A stretch of DNA of 17,223 nt from an uncultured Oscillospiraceae bacterium (GTDB lineage Bacteria > Bacillota > Clostridia > Oscillospirales > Acutalibacteraceae): the NCBI GenBank assembly GCA_900554775.1, contig USIK01000007.1:1-17223 (forward strand), read 5' to 3'. Both the position numbers and the translations under genes were made by a program. Shown here piece after piece: positions 1 through 6,999 of this stretch; position 1 is the first letter of the stretch, and the number at the start of each line of letters is the position of its first letter. The notes under the pieces are model-generated. The model worked only from the letters and a program-made list of their open reading frames with translations, had not been told where the DNA came from and searched no databases.

Positions 1-342
1 CATTGATGTTATTTTACTAATTTTAAAACTTAAATTAGTAAATATAGTATCTTCAAGAATAGTTAATCGTTTATCTAAAGCTCCACATTCCTCTCCTAAC
101 TTAATATGAGCTAATGTAGATTTTGAAAACATATTTGTTTCAATCATGGATTGGGATAGTAATTTGCCATTTTTTAAATCATTATTAATCTTTTTTAATC
201 CTATCATAATATTTTTATTTAAATTTCCTTGATAACAGTATTCAAGTCCTATAGCAATATTAATTCCGCTATTAATAATAACTGATATCAATACAATAAT
301 AATGTATTCATTAAATAAGTTATAAATAGGTATTTTTTGCAT
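1..342 (-). pseudogene. Type II secretion/competence F-family (GspF/PilC/ComGB-like) protein fragment
   Basis: An uninterrupted minus-strand reading frame runs from an ATG at 340-342 to the window edge (114 codons, end not seen). It begins KIPIYNLFNEYI, then a hydrophobic stretch and an internal N-S-G-I-N-I segment, then LKNGKLLSQSM and LAHIKLGEECGALDKRL. This is the pattern of a T2SSF domain: a sGxpl helix, a G-slsxal helix, then a GE-sG-L signature. These inner-membrane platform proteins assemble type II secretion systems, type IV pili or competence pseudopili. An intact protein has about 350-400 residues with two such domains. Here the first domain and first membrane helix are missing, because the adjoining DNA holds the divergent HIT gene. 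No ribosome binding site precedes the ATG. The stretch is markedly more A+T-rich than the genes to its right. I infer a truncated remnant; a short functional single-domain protein or an assembly junction are alternatives. Confidence 0.55.
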
Positions 343-376
343 TAAAAAATTCAAATATAAAGGAGAACCTGAAATT

Positions 377-715
377 ATGGATTGCATTTTTTGCAAAATC
401 GCAAATAAAAGTATCCCCTCTAATCTTCTTTATGAAGATGAAAAAATGGTAATTTTCAAAGATTTAAACCCCGAAGCACCGATTCATCTTCTGGCAATTC
501 CTAAAAAACACATTTCTTCGCTAGCTGAAATAACCGAAGAAAATAGCGATGTTATTTCCCACATTTTCGCAAAAATTTCTGAGCTTAAATCATTCCTTGG
601 AATAGAAAATGATTTCAGAATCGTTTGCAACTGCGGCGAAAATTCAGGTCAAACAGTAATGCATCTGCATTTTCACATCCTTTCAGGCAGAAAATTAAAA
701 TGGCCTCCGGGTTAA
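377..715 (+). CDS. HIT (histidine triad) family nucleotide-binding protein, HinT-like
   Basis: The 112-residue protein is the usual length for the HinT/PKCI branch of the HIT superfamily, cytosolic purine-nucleoside phosphoramidases and nucleotide-binding proteins. The N-terminus has the typical CIFCKI cysteine pair (residues 3 and 6). The C-terminus carries the histidine triad in MHLHFHILSGR; the middle histidine of the triad is the nucleophile in this family. The alternating hydrophobic core around LNPEAPIHLLAIPKKH is also characteristic. AAAGGAG at 359-365 supports the ATG start. The gene is divergent from the F-protein fragment and is followed by a terminator before comEC, so it is probably a single-gene unit. 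The physiological substrate cannot be read from the sequence. Confidence 0.95.
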   Translation: MDCIFCKIANKSIPSNLLYEDEKMVIFKDLNPEAPIHLLAIPKKHISSLAEITEENSDVISHIFAKISELKSFLGIENDFRIVCNCGENSGQTVMHLHFHILSGRKLKWPPG

Positions 716-722
716 GTGCTTT

Positions 723-772
723 CTCTCCGGCTCAGTTTCAAAATTAAGCCAGAGAGTTTTTATTTTATTTTT
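723..772 (+). terminator. Factor-independent terminator after the HIT gene
   Basis: CTCTCCGGCT (723-732) pairs with AGCCAGAGAG (747-756) with a single C-A mismatch, leaving a 14-base loop. A T-rich run (757-772) follows directly. It lies just after the HIT stop codon and separates that gene from comEC. I see no convincing promoter between this hairpin and the comEC start, so comEC may depend partly on read-through. Confidence 0.8.
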
Positions 773-788
773 TGAAAGGTTTTAAAAC

Positions 789-2999
789 ATGGTCAGATTG
801 CCATTTTTGGTTGGTTTTTCTTATCTTATAGCGTTATTTTTTTCATCATATTTGCCTGCCGACATGCTCTTATATGCCGCCGGTGGGGTCATTTTTGTTT
901 TCATAATTTGCCTGTTTATACCGCTAATTCGAAAAGAAAAAATCTTTTTTGTGTGCTTTCTAACTTGTTTTGCAGCCATTTTAGTTAATTTTTATACGTA
1001 TTATTCCAGTATATTACCCACCTCAAAATTTCAGAACAAAGACGTTACAATAAGCGCAAAAATTGTTGACCTTCCTTATAAAAAGGAAAGCAACTATAAT
1101 TACATTATGCAAGTTGAAGAAATAAACGGTGAAAAAGTTAAAAAATTTAGAACAAAAGTTTCTTCCTCCGAGCCTTTAGAAGCCGATGTTTACGACACTT
1201 TCACCGGGAAAGTTCATTTTTATTTGCCAAAAAGCACAAGAACTTTTGACTACGAAAAACATTATCGCTCGAAAAACATTTATCTTTGCTGCTACGCTTA
1301 CAACTACTTGCCCTATGACGTAAAATGCTCGTCAAATGAATTTAACATAAACAAGGAAATTCTCCTCCTGAGAGCCAAACTAATTTCTTGCACAAGGAGC
1401 ACCTTCCCTGAAAAACTTGCAAATGTGATGAACGGTTTTTTGCTTGGTGAAAAGCATAATTTCCCAGATGATATCAAAAATAATTTTGATAAAATTGGTG
1501 TTTACCACCTAATTTCAACTTCAGGAATACACATTTGCATTTTAAGCAGCTTTTTGCTCAAAATTTTAAAAAAATTAAAGCTAGGAAACAAAATTTCAGT
1601 TTTAATTTCCTGTTGTGCAATACTTTTCTTCATGGCGCTCACGTGCTTCACGCCTTCGGTCATGCGCGCAGGCATAATGATGATAATTTGTAATCTAGGC
1701 ACAGTTTTTTTCAGAAAATCTGACTCTTTAAATTCGCTTGGAATCGCAATAATGGCAATAATTTTACCAAACCCAAACGCAGCGCTAGGAATAAACCTGT
1801 GGCTGAGCGTTTTTTCATCAATGGGAATAATTTTAAACGAGAAAAAAGTAAGAAAACTAATTTGCTCAAAACTTGGAGGTATTTCACAAAATAAATTTTG
1901 CATGAGCTTAATAGAAAGCGTTTCAGTTAGCATTTCGGTTTCGATTTTCACGCTACCCGTGAGCGTATGGTTTTTCAGAAAAGCCTCGCTCATATTCATT
2001 CTGTCAAATTTAATCATGATTCCGCTTTCAAGCTTGCTTTTAAACACTTTATTGATTTTTCAGCCACTTTCGTGTTTTGGAGCACCGAAAATAATCGTGA
2101 AACCAATAGCATTTATTTGTGAAATTTCAGTACAAACAATCGTATACATTTCAAATATTTTATCCAAAATTCCATTTGCGTTAATATCTCTGGACTACGG
2201 TTATGTGAATTTATGCATTGCTTTCTCGCTCGTTTTAGTAGCGATAAGCATTCTTTTCAAAAATTACAAAAAAACGCTGAAACTGGCTTTGGCTCTATCT
2301 TTAATGCTAGGTGTTACAGGCGCGGCTTCTTATGCAATTTTCAATTTTGACGTAACAAGGGTAAGCGTTCTGAACTGCTCGAAAGGTCTAGCTGTAGTGA
2401 TTTCAAAAGGCCTACAAAAAGCGCTAATTTTATATGAAAGCGACAAATTCCAAACCACGGAATTAAACCGTGAACTTTTAAAATTTGAAGGGTTTAATTT
2501 TGACTATTTTCTTTTGGGTTCCTGCCCGGTTTCAAAGCGAGATTACACCGAAAAATTAATTTCCGATTTCAATCCAAAGTTCATTTTGGCCGAAAAATCG
2601 GTGAATTTAAAAGAAAATTCGAAAATTATATATTTTGAAAATAAATCTTCCTCAAAACTTTGGGGAAACATAAATATAGAAACATTCAAATCAGGTGAGA
2701 AAAATTTTGCGTTCATTAAAACAGAAAAAATAAAAATTCTTCTTTGCCCTGAAGGCGGCGATGCCTCAAAATTGGCCACAAAACACCAAACCTGCGACTT
2801 TTTAATTGCTGCGGCACTGCCGATTAACTACGAGCAAATCAAAGCTAAAAACATAATAATTTCAAATTCTAAGCAAGACTCCGATATTCTCATAAAAAAA
2901 CTTATTAACACCAATATTAAGTTGTTTTCAAGTGCTTACAATGAAAATATTTATATAGATTTAGACAAAGAAAACTATAAAGTAAAGGAGTTTTGTTAA
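789..2999 (+). CDS. comEC: ComEC/Rec2-family DNA uptake channel with degenerate C-terminal MBL-like domain
   Basis: The 736-residue membrane protein matches ComEC, the inner-membrane channel that takes single-stranded DNA into the cytosol during natural transformation. N-terminal membrane helices lie at about 5-70. A soluble OB-like segment (about 80-180, ComEC N-terminal type) follows. The multi-helix competence domain (about 205-490) includes the family signatures VYHLISTSGIHI (238-249) and TPSVMRAGIMM (288-298). The C-terminal part (about 521-736) sits where ComEC proteins carry a metallo-beta-lactamase-like nuclease domain. Here the usual DVGQGD-type segment reads LNCSKGLAVVI, and no HxHxDH motif is visible, so metal-dependent nuclease activity is doubtful. 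A weak GAAAGG site (774-779) precedes the ATG. The stop codon is two bases from the holA start, so the two genes are co-transcribed. Whether the strain is transformable is unknown. Confidence 0.94.
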   Translation: MVRLPFLVGFSYLIALFFSSYLPADMLLYAAGGVIFVFIICLFIPLIRKEKIFFVCFLTCFAAILVNFYTYYSSILPTSKFQNKDVTISAKIVDLPYKKESNYNYIMQVEEINGEKVKKFRTKVSSSEPLEADVYDTFTGKVHFYLPKSTRTFDYEKHYRSKNIYLCCYAYNYLPYDVKCSSNEFNINKEILLLRAKLISCTRSTFPEKLANVMNGFLLGEKHNFPDDIKNNFDKIGVYHLISTSGIHICILSSFLLKILKKLKLGNKISVLISCCAILFFMALTCFTPSVMRAGIMMIICNLGTVFFRKSDSLNSLGIAIMAIILPNPNAALGINLWLSVFSSMGIILNEKKVRKLICSKLGGISQNKFCMSLIESVSVSISVSIFTLPVSVWFFRKASLIFILSNLIMIPLSSLLLNTLLIFQPLSCFGAPKIIVKPIAFICEISVQTIVYISNILSKIPFALISLDYGYVNLCIAFSLVLVAISILFKNYKKTLKLALALSLMLGVTGAASYAIFNFDVTRVSVLNCSKGLAVVISKGLQKALILYESDKFQTTELNRELLKFEGFNFDYFLLGSCPVSKRDYTEKLISDFNPKFILAEKSVNLKENSKIIYFENKSSSKLWGNINIETFKSGEKNFAFIKTEKIKILLCPEGGDASKLATKHQTCDFLIAAALPINYEQIKAKNIIISNSKQDSDILIKKLINTNIKLFSSAYNENIYIDLDKENYKVKEFC

Positions 3000-3001
3000 T
3001 A

Positions 3002-4039
3002 ATGGCAGAAATGAAATACAAAGAACTGAAAAAATCAATGGATTTGAAAAATTTTGGAAATCTATACTTTTTAACCGGAGAAGCAGATTTAGTAAGCTAC
3101 TTCGAAGAAAAAATTCTTGAAGAAATTCTGGGCAAAAATTTCACCGAGTTTGATTTTGTTTCCATGAAAGGTGAAGCGTTTTCAAACGAAAAATTAAGCG
3201 ATTCCATCAATACATTTCCAATGATGACAGCTAAAAAATGCATTATTTTAAAAGATATCCCGTGGGAAACTTTAAATAGTGATGACATAAAAACTTTGAC
3301 AGAAATAATTTCAGATATCCCCGAATTTTCTATTTTGATAATAACTCAAACGGCGCCTACACCCGCAGCAAAGCACGCTGCAAAACTCACAAAGATCAAA
3401 AATTTCGTTAAGAAAAATGGCATTTTTTCAAACCTCACTCAAAGCGACTTTCCCATAGAAAGGCAAATTATCGCCTGGGCGAAAAGAGATTTTGGCAAAA
3501 ATCTATCTCCTGCTATTGCGAAAAAAATAATGAACTTATGCCAAGGCTACCAAATTCACGAAATTAGAAGCGAAGTTAAAAAAATTTGCGAATTTGAAAA
3601 CAGCGAAGAAATAAATGAAAATTCGCTGGATATCATTTGGAAGGCAAACCAAAAGATAAGCATTTTCGAGCTTCCTAAGGCAATCACTTCGAAAAATGCA
3701 AAGAAGGCTTTTGAAGTCCTTGAAAACTTGCTTGAGCAAAACGAAGAACCTATGGCCATTTTGGGCGTGATTTCAAGTGAATATAACGACGTTTACCGTG
3801 CAAAATTATTTTTAGAAAGCGGCGAAAATCCGGCGAAATTAGCAGAATTTTTCGATTATAAAAATAAAGAATTCAGAATTAAAAACGCTGAAAAAACGGC
3901 AAAAAAACTTGACTTTGAAAATATTAAAAAAATAATTTCTAAACTAGCCAAAGCAGATTTGGAACTAAAAACTTCTTCAAGCGAGCCAAAAACGATTCTT
4001 TTTGAAACCGTGGCCTACATTCTTGAAAATTTAAACTAA
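3002..4039 (+). CDS. holA: DNA polymerase III delta subunit (clamp loader)
   Basis: This 345-residue protein fits HolA, the clamp-loader subunit that opens the beta sliding clamp at the replication fork. The N-terminus contains the family opening LYFLTGEADL (residues 21-30), corresponding to the fLxGxexyL pattern. The region to about 140 is the AAA-like domain without a functional Walker A. The helical C-terminal part includes KAITSKNAKKAFEVLENLL and the EEPMAILG stretch typical of the delta C-terminal domain. I chose ATG 3002 because AAGGAG (2985-2990) lies 11 bases upstream; an in-frame TTG at 2993 would be only two bases from that site. It directly follows comEC, the classic Firmicutes arrangement. 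The ribosomal protein S20 gene often found next to it is absent here; a promoter and murE follow instead. Confidence 0.92.
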   Translation: MAEMKYKELKKSMDLKNFGNLYFLTGEADLVSYFEEKILEEILGKNFTEFDFVSMKGEAFSNEKLSDSINTFPMMTAKKCIILKDIPWETLNSDDIKTLTEIISDIPEFSILIITQTAPTPAAKHAAKLTKIKNFVKKNGIFSNLTQSDFPIERQIIAWAKRDFGKNLSPAIAKKIMNLCQGYQIHEIRSEVKKICEFENSEEINENSLDIIWKANQKISIFELPKAITSKNAKKAFEVLENLLEQNEEPMAILGVISSEYNDVYRAKLFLESGENPAKLAEFFDYKNKEFRIKNAEKTAKKLDFENIKKIISKLAKADLELKTSSSEPKTILFETVAYILENLN

Positions 4040-4040
4040 G

Positions 4041-4069
4041 TTGCAGAACTTAACCTTTGTGAGTATAAT
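4041..4069 (+). promoter_or_regulatory. Predicted sigma-A-type promoter for murE-murF
   Basis: A perfect TATAAT (4064-4069) lies 17 bases after TTGCAG (4041-4046), which matches the first half of the -35 consensus. It falls in the only gap between holA and murE, two bases after the holA stop. The expected start of transcription is near 4076, giving a leader of about 40 bases before the murE ATG. Confidence 0.6.
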
Positions 4070-4114
4070 TTAAAGAGCAACAAAAAAATACTTAAATTCC
4101 GAAGGGAAGAGCTT

Positions 4115-5587
4115 ATGAATCTTAATAGAATTATTGAAAATTTAAAAACTTCATCTATCGTTGGAACGACCGACATTGAAATTTCGGACATTGTTTACGA
4201 TTCCAGAAAAGTGACTAAAAATTGCATATTCGTCTGCCTTTCAGGCATTAATTTTGACGGCCACGAGTTTATCTCGCAGGCGATCATTGCAGGCGCAAAG
4301 GCCGTTATAGTCGAAAAAGACATTAAAATTGCGGGCGCGACCATAATCAGGGTTGAAAATTCAAGAGCTGCGCTTTCTCACATTTCGGCAAACTTTTTCG
4401 GCCACCCGGCAAACGAAATCAAAACCGTTGCAATCACCGGAACAAAGGGCAAAACCACCACTTCATTCATGATTAAATCAATTCTCGAAGAGTCGGGCGC
4501 AAAGGTTGGATTAATCGGTACAATTGGCGTTGTTATGGGAAAAGAAGTTATTCCTATGAACAACACGACTCCAGAATCATATGAGATGCACAAATATCTA
4601 AGAAAAATCGTTGAAAATGGCTGCAAATACGCAGTTATTGAAGCCTCTTCGATAGGTCTTGCCAGGAACAGGCTTGATGACATTAATTTTGATATTGGAA
4701 TCTTCACGAACATTTCCCACGACCACATTGGAGACGGCGAGCACAAAGATTTTGAAGAATATCTAAATTCAAAGGCACTACTCTTCAAAAAATGTGAAAT
4801 AGGGATAATAAACAAAGACGACCCGAACCACGAAAAAGCAATTAAAAACCACACTTGCAAAATCAGAACATTTGCGCTAAATTCGCCGGCTGATTACAAC
4901 GCTGAGAATTTGAATCTTATAAATGAAAACGGGAAAATCGGGATTAGTTTTTCTGCTACGGGGAAAATTGACATCAAAAATATTTTCGTTTCTATTCCTG
5001 GCGAATTTAACGTTTACAATTCTCTTGCAGCAATTGCTGCGGCTGACAGCCTTGGAATCCCTAAAGATTTCATTTCAAGAGGCCTTGAAAAAACAAGGGT
5101 TAAAGGCAGGTTTGAAGCTCTTCCAACGGCAGGAAACTACTCCATGTTCATTGATTATGCGCACAACGCACTTAGCATGGAAAACATTTTGAAAACCATT
5201 AAAAAATATAATCCAAAAAGGATTGTCACTCTTTTCGGTGCGGGAGGAAACAGGCCGAAAATTAGAAGATATGAAATGGGCGAAGTAAGCGGCAGACTTT
5301 CTGACCTTTCGGTTATAACGAGCGACAACCCGAGGTTTGAAGAGCCGCTTGACATAATTGAAGACATAAAAACAGGCATAAATAAAACTTCCGGCAAATA
5401 TACTATAGTGCCGGACAGAAAAAAGGCTATTGAATTTTGCATAAAAAATGCGAAGGACGGCGATGTAATAATACTCGCGGGTAAAGGCCACGAAGACTAC
5501 CAGGAAATCAAGGGTGTTAAGTATCATTTGGACGAAAGAGAAGTCGTTTCCGATATACTTAAAAAGCTGGGCCTTAACGCGAAATAA
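4115..5587 (+). CDS. murE: UDP-MurNAc-L-Ala-D-Glu:meso-diaminopimelate ligase
   Basis: MurE is the cytosolic ATP-dependent ligase adding the third residue of the peptidoglycan stem peptide. The 490-residue length is normal. The N-terminal UDP-binding domain has VYDSRKV (about 27-33). The central ATPase domain has the P-loop TGTKGKTTT (108-116), then EASS (177-180), TNISHDHIG, and SKALLF, whose lysine (K220) is the expected carbamylated residue. The C-terminal domain has FGAGGNR, the DNPR motif (404-407) that marks meso-diaminopimelate rather than lysine specificity, and GKGHEDYQ (457-464). GAAGGGAAG just before the ATG is the ribosome binding site. murF follows after 13 bases, so the two form an operon adding residues three, four and five of the stem peptide. 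Confidence 0.97.
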   Translation: MNLNRIIENLKTSSIVGTTDIEISDIVYDSRKVTKNCIFVCLSGINFDGHEFISQAIIAGAKAVIVEKDIKIAGATIIRVENSRAALSHISANFFGHPANEIKTVAITGTKGKTTTSFMIKSILEESGAKVGLIGTIGVVMGKEVIPMNNTTPESYEMHKYLRKIVENGCKYAVIEASSIGLARNRLDDINFDIGIFTNISHDHIGDGEHKDFEEYLNSKALLFKKCEIGIINKDDPNHEKAIKNHTCKIRTFALNSPADYNAENLNLINENGKIGISFSATGKIDIKNIFVSIPGEFNVYNSLAAIAAADSLGIPKDFISRGLEKTRVKGRFEALPTAGNYSMFIDYAHNALSMENILKTIKKYNPKRIVTLFGAGGNRPKIRRYEMGEVSGRLSDLSVITSDNPRFEEPLDIIEDIKTGINKTSGKYTIVPDRKKAIEFCIKNAKDGDVIILAGKGHEDYQEIKGVKYHLDEREVVSDILKKLGLNAK

Positions 5588-5600
5588 ACAGAGGTGAACT

Positions 5601-6980
5601 ATGGAGAAAATCAGCATAAAGGAGATTTTGGAAATAACCGGTGGAGAGCTTCTTTCGGGCAATACTGACCAGTTTATACGCGATGTTTGCGTAGACACAA
5701 GAAAAATAACCAAGGAAGATTGCTTGTTCGTGGCGCTCAAAGGGCAAAAAGTTGACGGCCATAGCTTTGTGAAAAATGCTTTTGAGCTAGGCGCAGCTGC
5801 ATGTTTGGTTGAAGAAAACTTTGAAGGTGAAATCCCTGGGCCAATGATTAAAGTTGCATCAACCCTAGCTGCAATGCAGGATTTGGCGGCTCATTACAGA
5901 GCAAAATTTGAAATCCCCGTCATAGGAGTCACAGGGAGCGTTGGCAAAACCACCACAAAAGAAATGATTGCTGCGGCACTGGGTGAAAATTTGAAAGTTT
6001 TTAAAACCGAAGGTAATTATAACGGGCAAATTGGCTTGCCACTAACGATTTTCAAACTTGACAGCAGCTACCAAGTTGCCATTTTAGAAATGGGCATCAG
6101 CGAGCTTGGCGAAATGGACAGGCTGGAAAAAATTGCGAAACCAACCATAGGCGTCATCACAAATATTGGGCTTTCACACATCGAAAATTTTAAATCGACT
6201 GAAATTACTTGCAACGAAAAAGTGAAAATCATAAAAGGAAAAGACAAAAAACTTTATGTCAATGGCGATTCCCCGCTGCTTGCAAGCGCAAAAACCGATG
6301 CCCAAGTTATTAAATTTGGTGTGAATGGCTCTTACCCCTACCGCTGCGAAGACGTTTTTTCAACAAGCACTTCGACTAGTTTTGTTCTTTGCACGCCGGA
6401 ACTAAAAGATAATATTACAATTCCTTGCCTCGGTATGCATAACGTTTACAATGCACTTGCGGCCATAGCTGTGGCGATGGATATGGGAATTCATCTTGAA
6501 GACATAAAAAAAGGACTTTTAAATTTCAAAAACGCAGGCATGCGTCAGCAAATTTCGAAAATCGGAGACATCACTCTCATAGATGATTCTTACAATGCAA
6601 GCCCAGATTCAGTCAAAAGTTCTGTTGGAATTCTGAAAAATCTTCCAAGCATAGGGAAAAATATAGTCGTTATTGCAGACATGCTCGAGCTCGGAGTAAG
6701 ATCTGAAGAAATTCATTTCGAGACGGGAAGATACATCGCAATGGAAAGAGTCGATATTCTAATAACCGTTGGGAAAGATTCCAGGCATCTTTCAAAAGGC
6801 GCAATGTCTGCAAACCAAAATATAATCAGCTACCACTGCGAAAATAATCAAGAAGCCATAAAAACGCTCTTTGAAATCATCACCCCGAATGATAAAATCC
6901 TCATAAAAGGTTCACGCGGAATGCACACAGAAGAAATTGTTAATGCCATTAAAAATGAATATGAAAAAACCACGCTTTAA
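5601..6980 (+). CDS. murF: UDP-MurNAc-tripeptide:D-Ala-D-Ala ligase (stand-alone MurF)
   Basis: MurF is the cytosolic ligase that adds the D-Ala-D-Ala dipeptide to UDP-MurNAc-tripeptide, the last soluble step of stem-peptide synthesis. The 459 residues show the N-terminal Mur domain with VDTRKI, the P-loop TGSVGKTTTK (111-120), LEMGISELGEM in the central domain, a probable carbamylated lysine near 207, the MurF signature DSYNASPDS (329-337), and KGSRGMHTEEI (436-446) at the C-terminus. AGAGGTG immediately before the ATG is the ribosome binding site. It is co-transcribed with murE. A second complete MurF domain is encoded in the convergent operon (7000-9516), sharing the same motifs but clearly divergent. 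I take this stand-alone copy, paired with murE, as the housekeeping enzyme; that assignment is inference. Confidence 0.96.
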   Translation: MEKISIKEILEITGGELLSGNTDQFIRDVCVDTRKITKEDCLFVALKGQKVDGHSFVKNAFELGAAACLVEENFEGEIPGPMIKVASTLAAMQDLAAHYRAKFEIPVIGVTGSVGKTTTKEMIAAALGENLKVFKTEGNYNGQIGLPLTIFKLDSSYQVAILEMGISELGEMDRLEKIAKPTIGVITNIGLSHIENFKSTEITCNEKVKIIKGKDKKLYVNGDSPLLASAKTDAQVIKFGVNGSYPYRCEDVFSTSTSTSFVLCTPELKDNITIPCLGMHNVYNALAAIAVAMDMGIHLEDIKKGLLNFKNAGMRQQISKIGDITLIDDSYNASPDSVKSSVGILKNLPSIGKNIVVIADMLELGVRSEEIHFETGRYIAMERVDILITVGKDSRHLSKGAMSANQNIISYHCENNQEAIKTLFEIITPNDKILIKGSRGMHTEEIVNAIKNEYEKTTL

Positions 6981-6991
6981 TCGCGTGGTTT
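6967..6991. terminator. Bidirectional terminator between convergent murF and murF-alr
   Basis: AAACCACGC (6967-6975) pairs perfectly with GCGTGGTTT (6983-6991) around a 7-base loop. On the plus strand TTTATTTTTTATT follows. On the minus strand the same hairpin is followed by TTTTTTCAT. It lies between two converging genes, and its left arm overlaps the last codons of murF, with the murF stop in the loop. Confidence 0.88.
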
Positions 6992-6999
6992 ATTTTTTA

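Noticed and set aside
1502..2047. Minus-strand open frame of 181 codons inside comEC
   Set aside because: Its product resembles no family and it mirrors the well-supported comEC membrane domain; it is an antisense shadow.
2993..3001. TTG 2993 as holA start, overlapping comEC
   Set aside because: The AAGGAG site is only two bases away; ATG 3002 has normal spacing.
5075..5740. Minus-strand open frame of 221 codons across the end of murE and the start of murF
   Set aside because: Both overlapped genes have complete catalytic motifs; the antisense product has no recognisable features.
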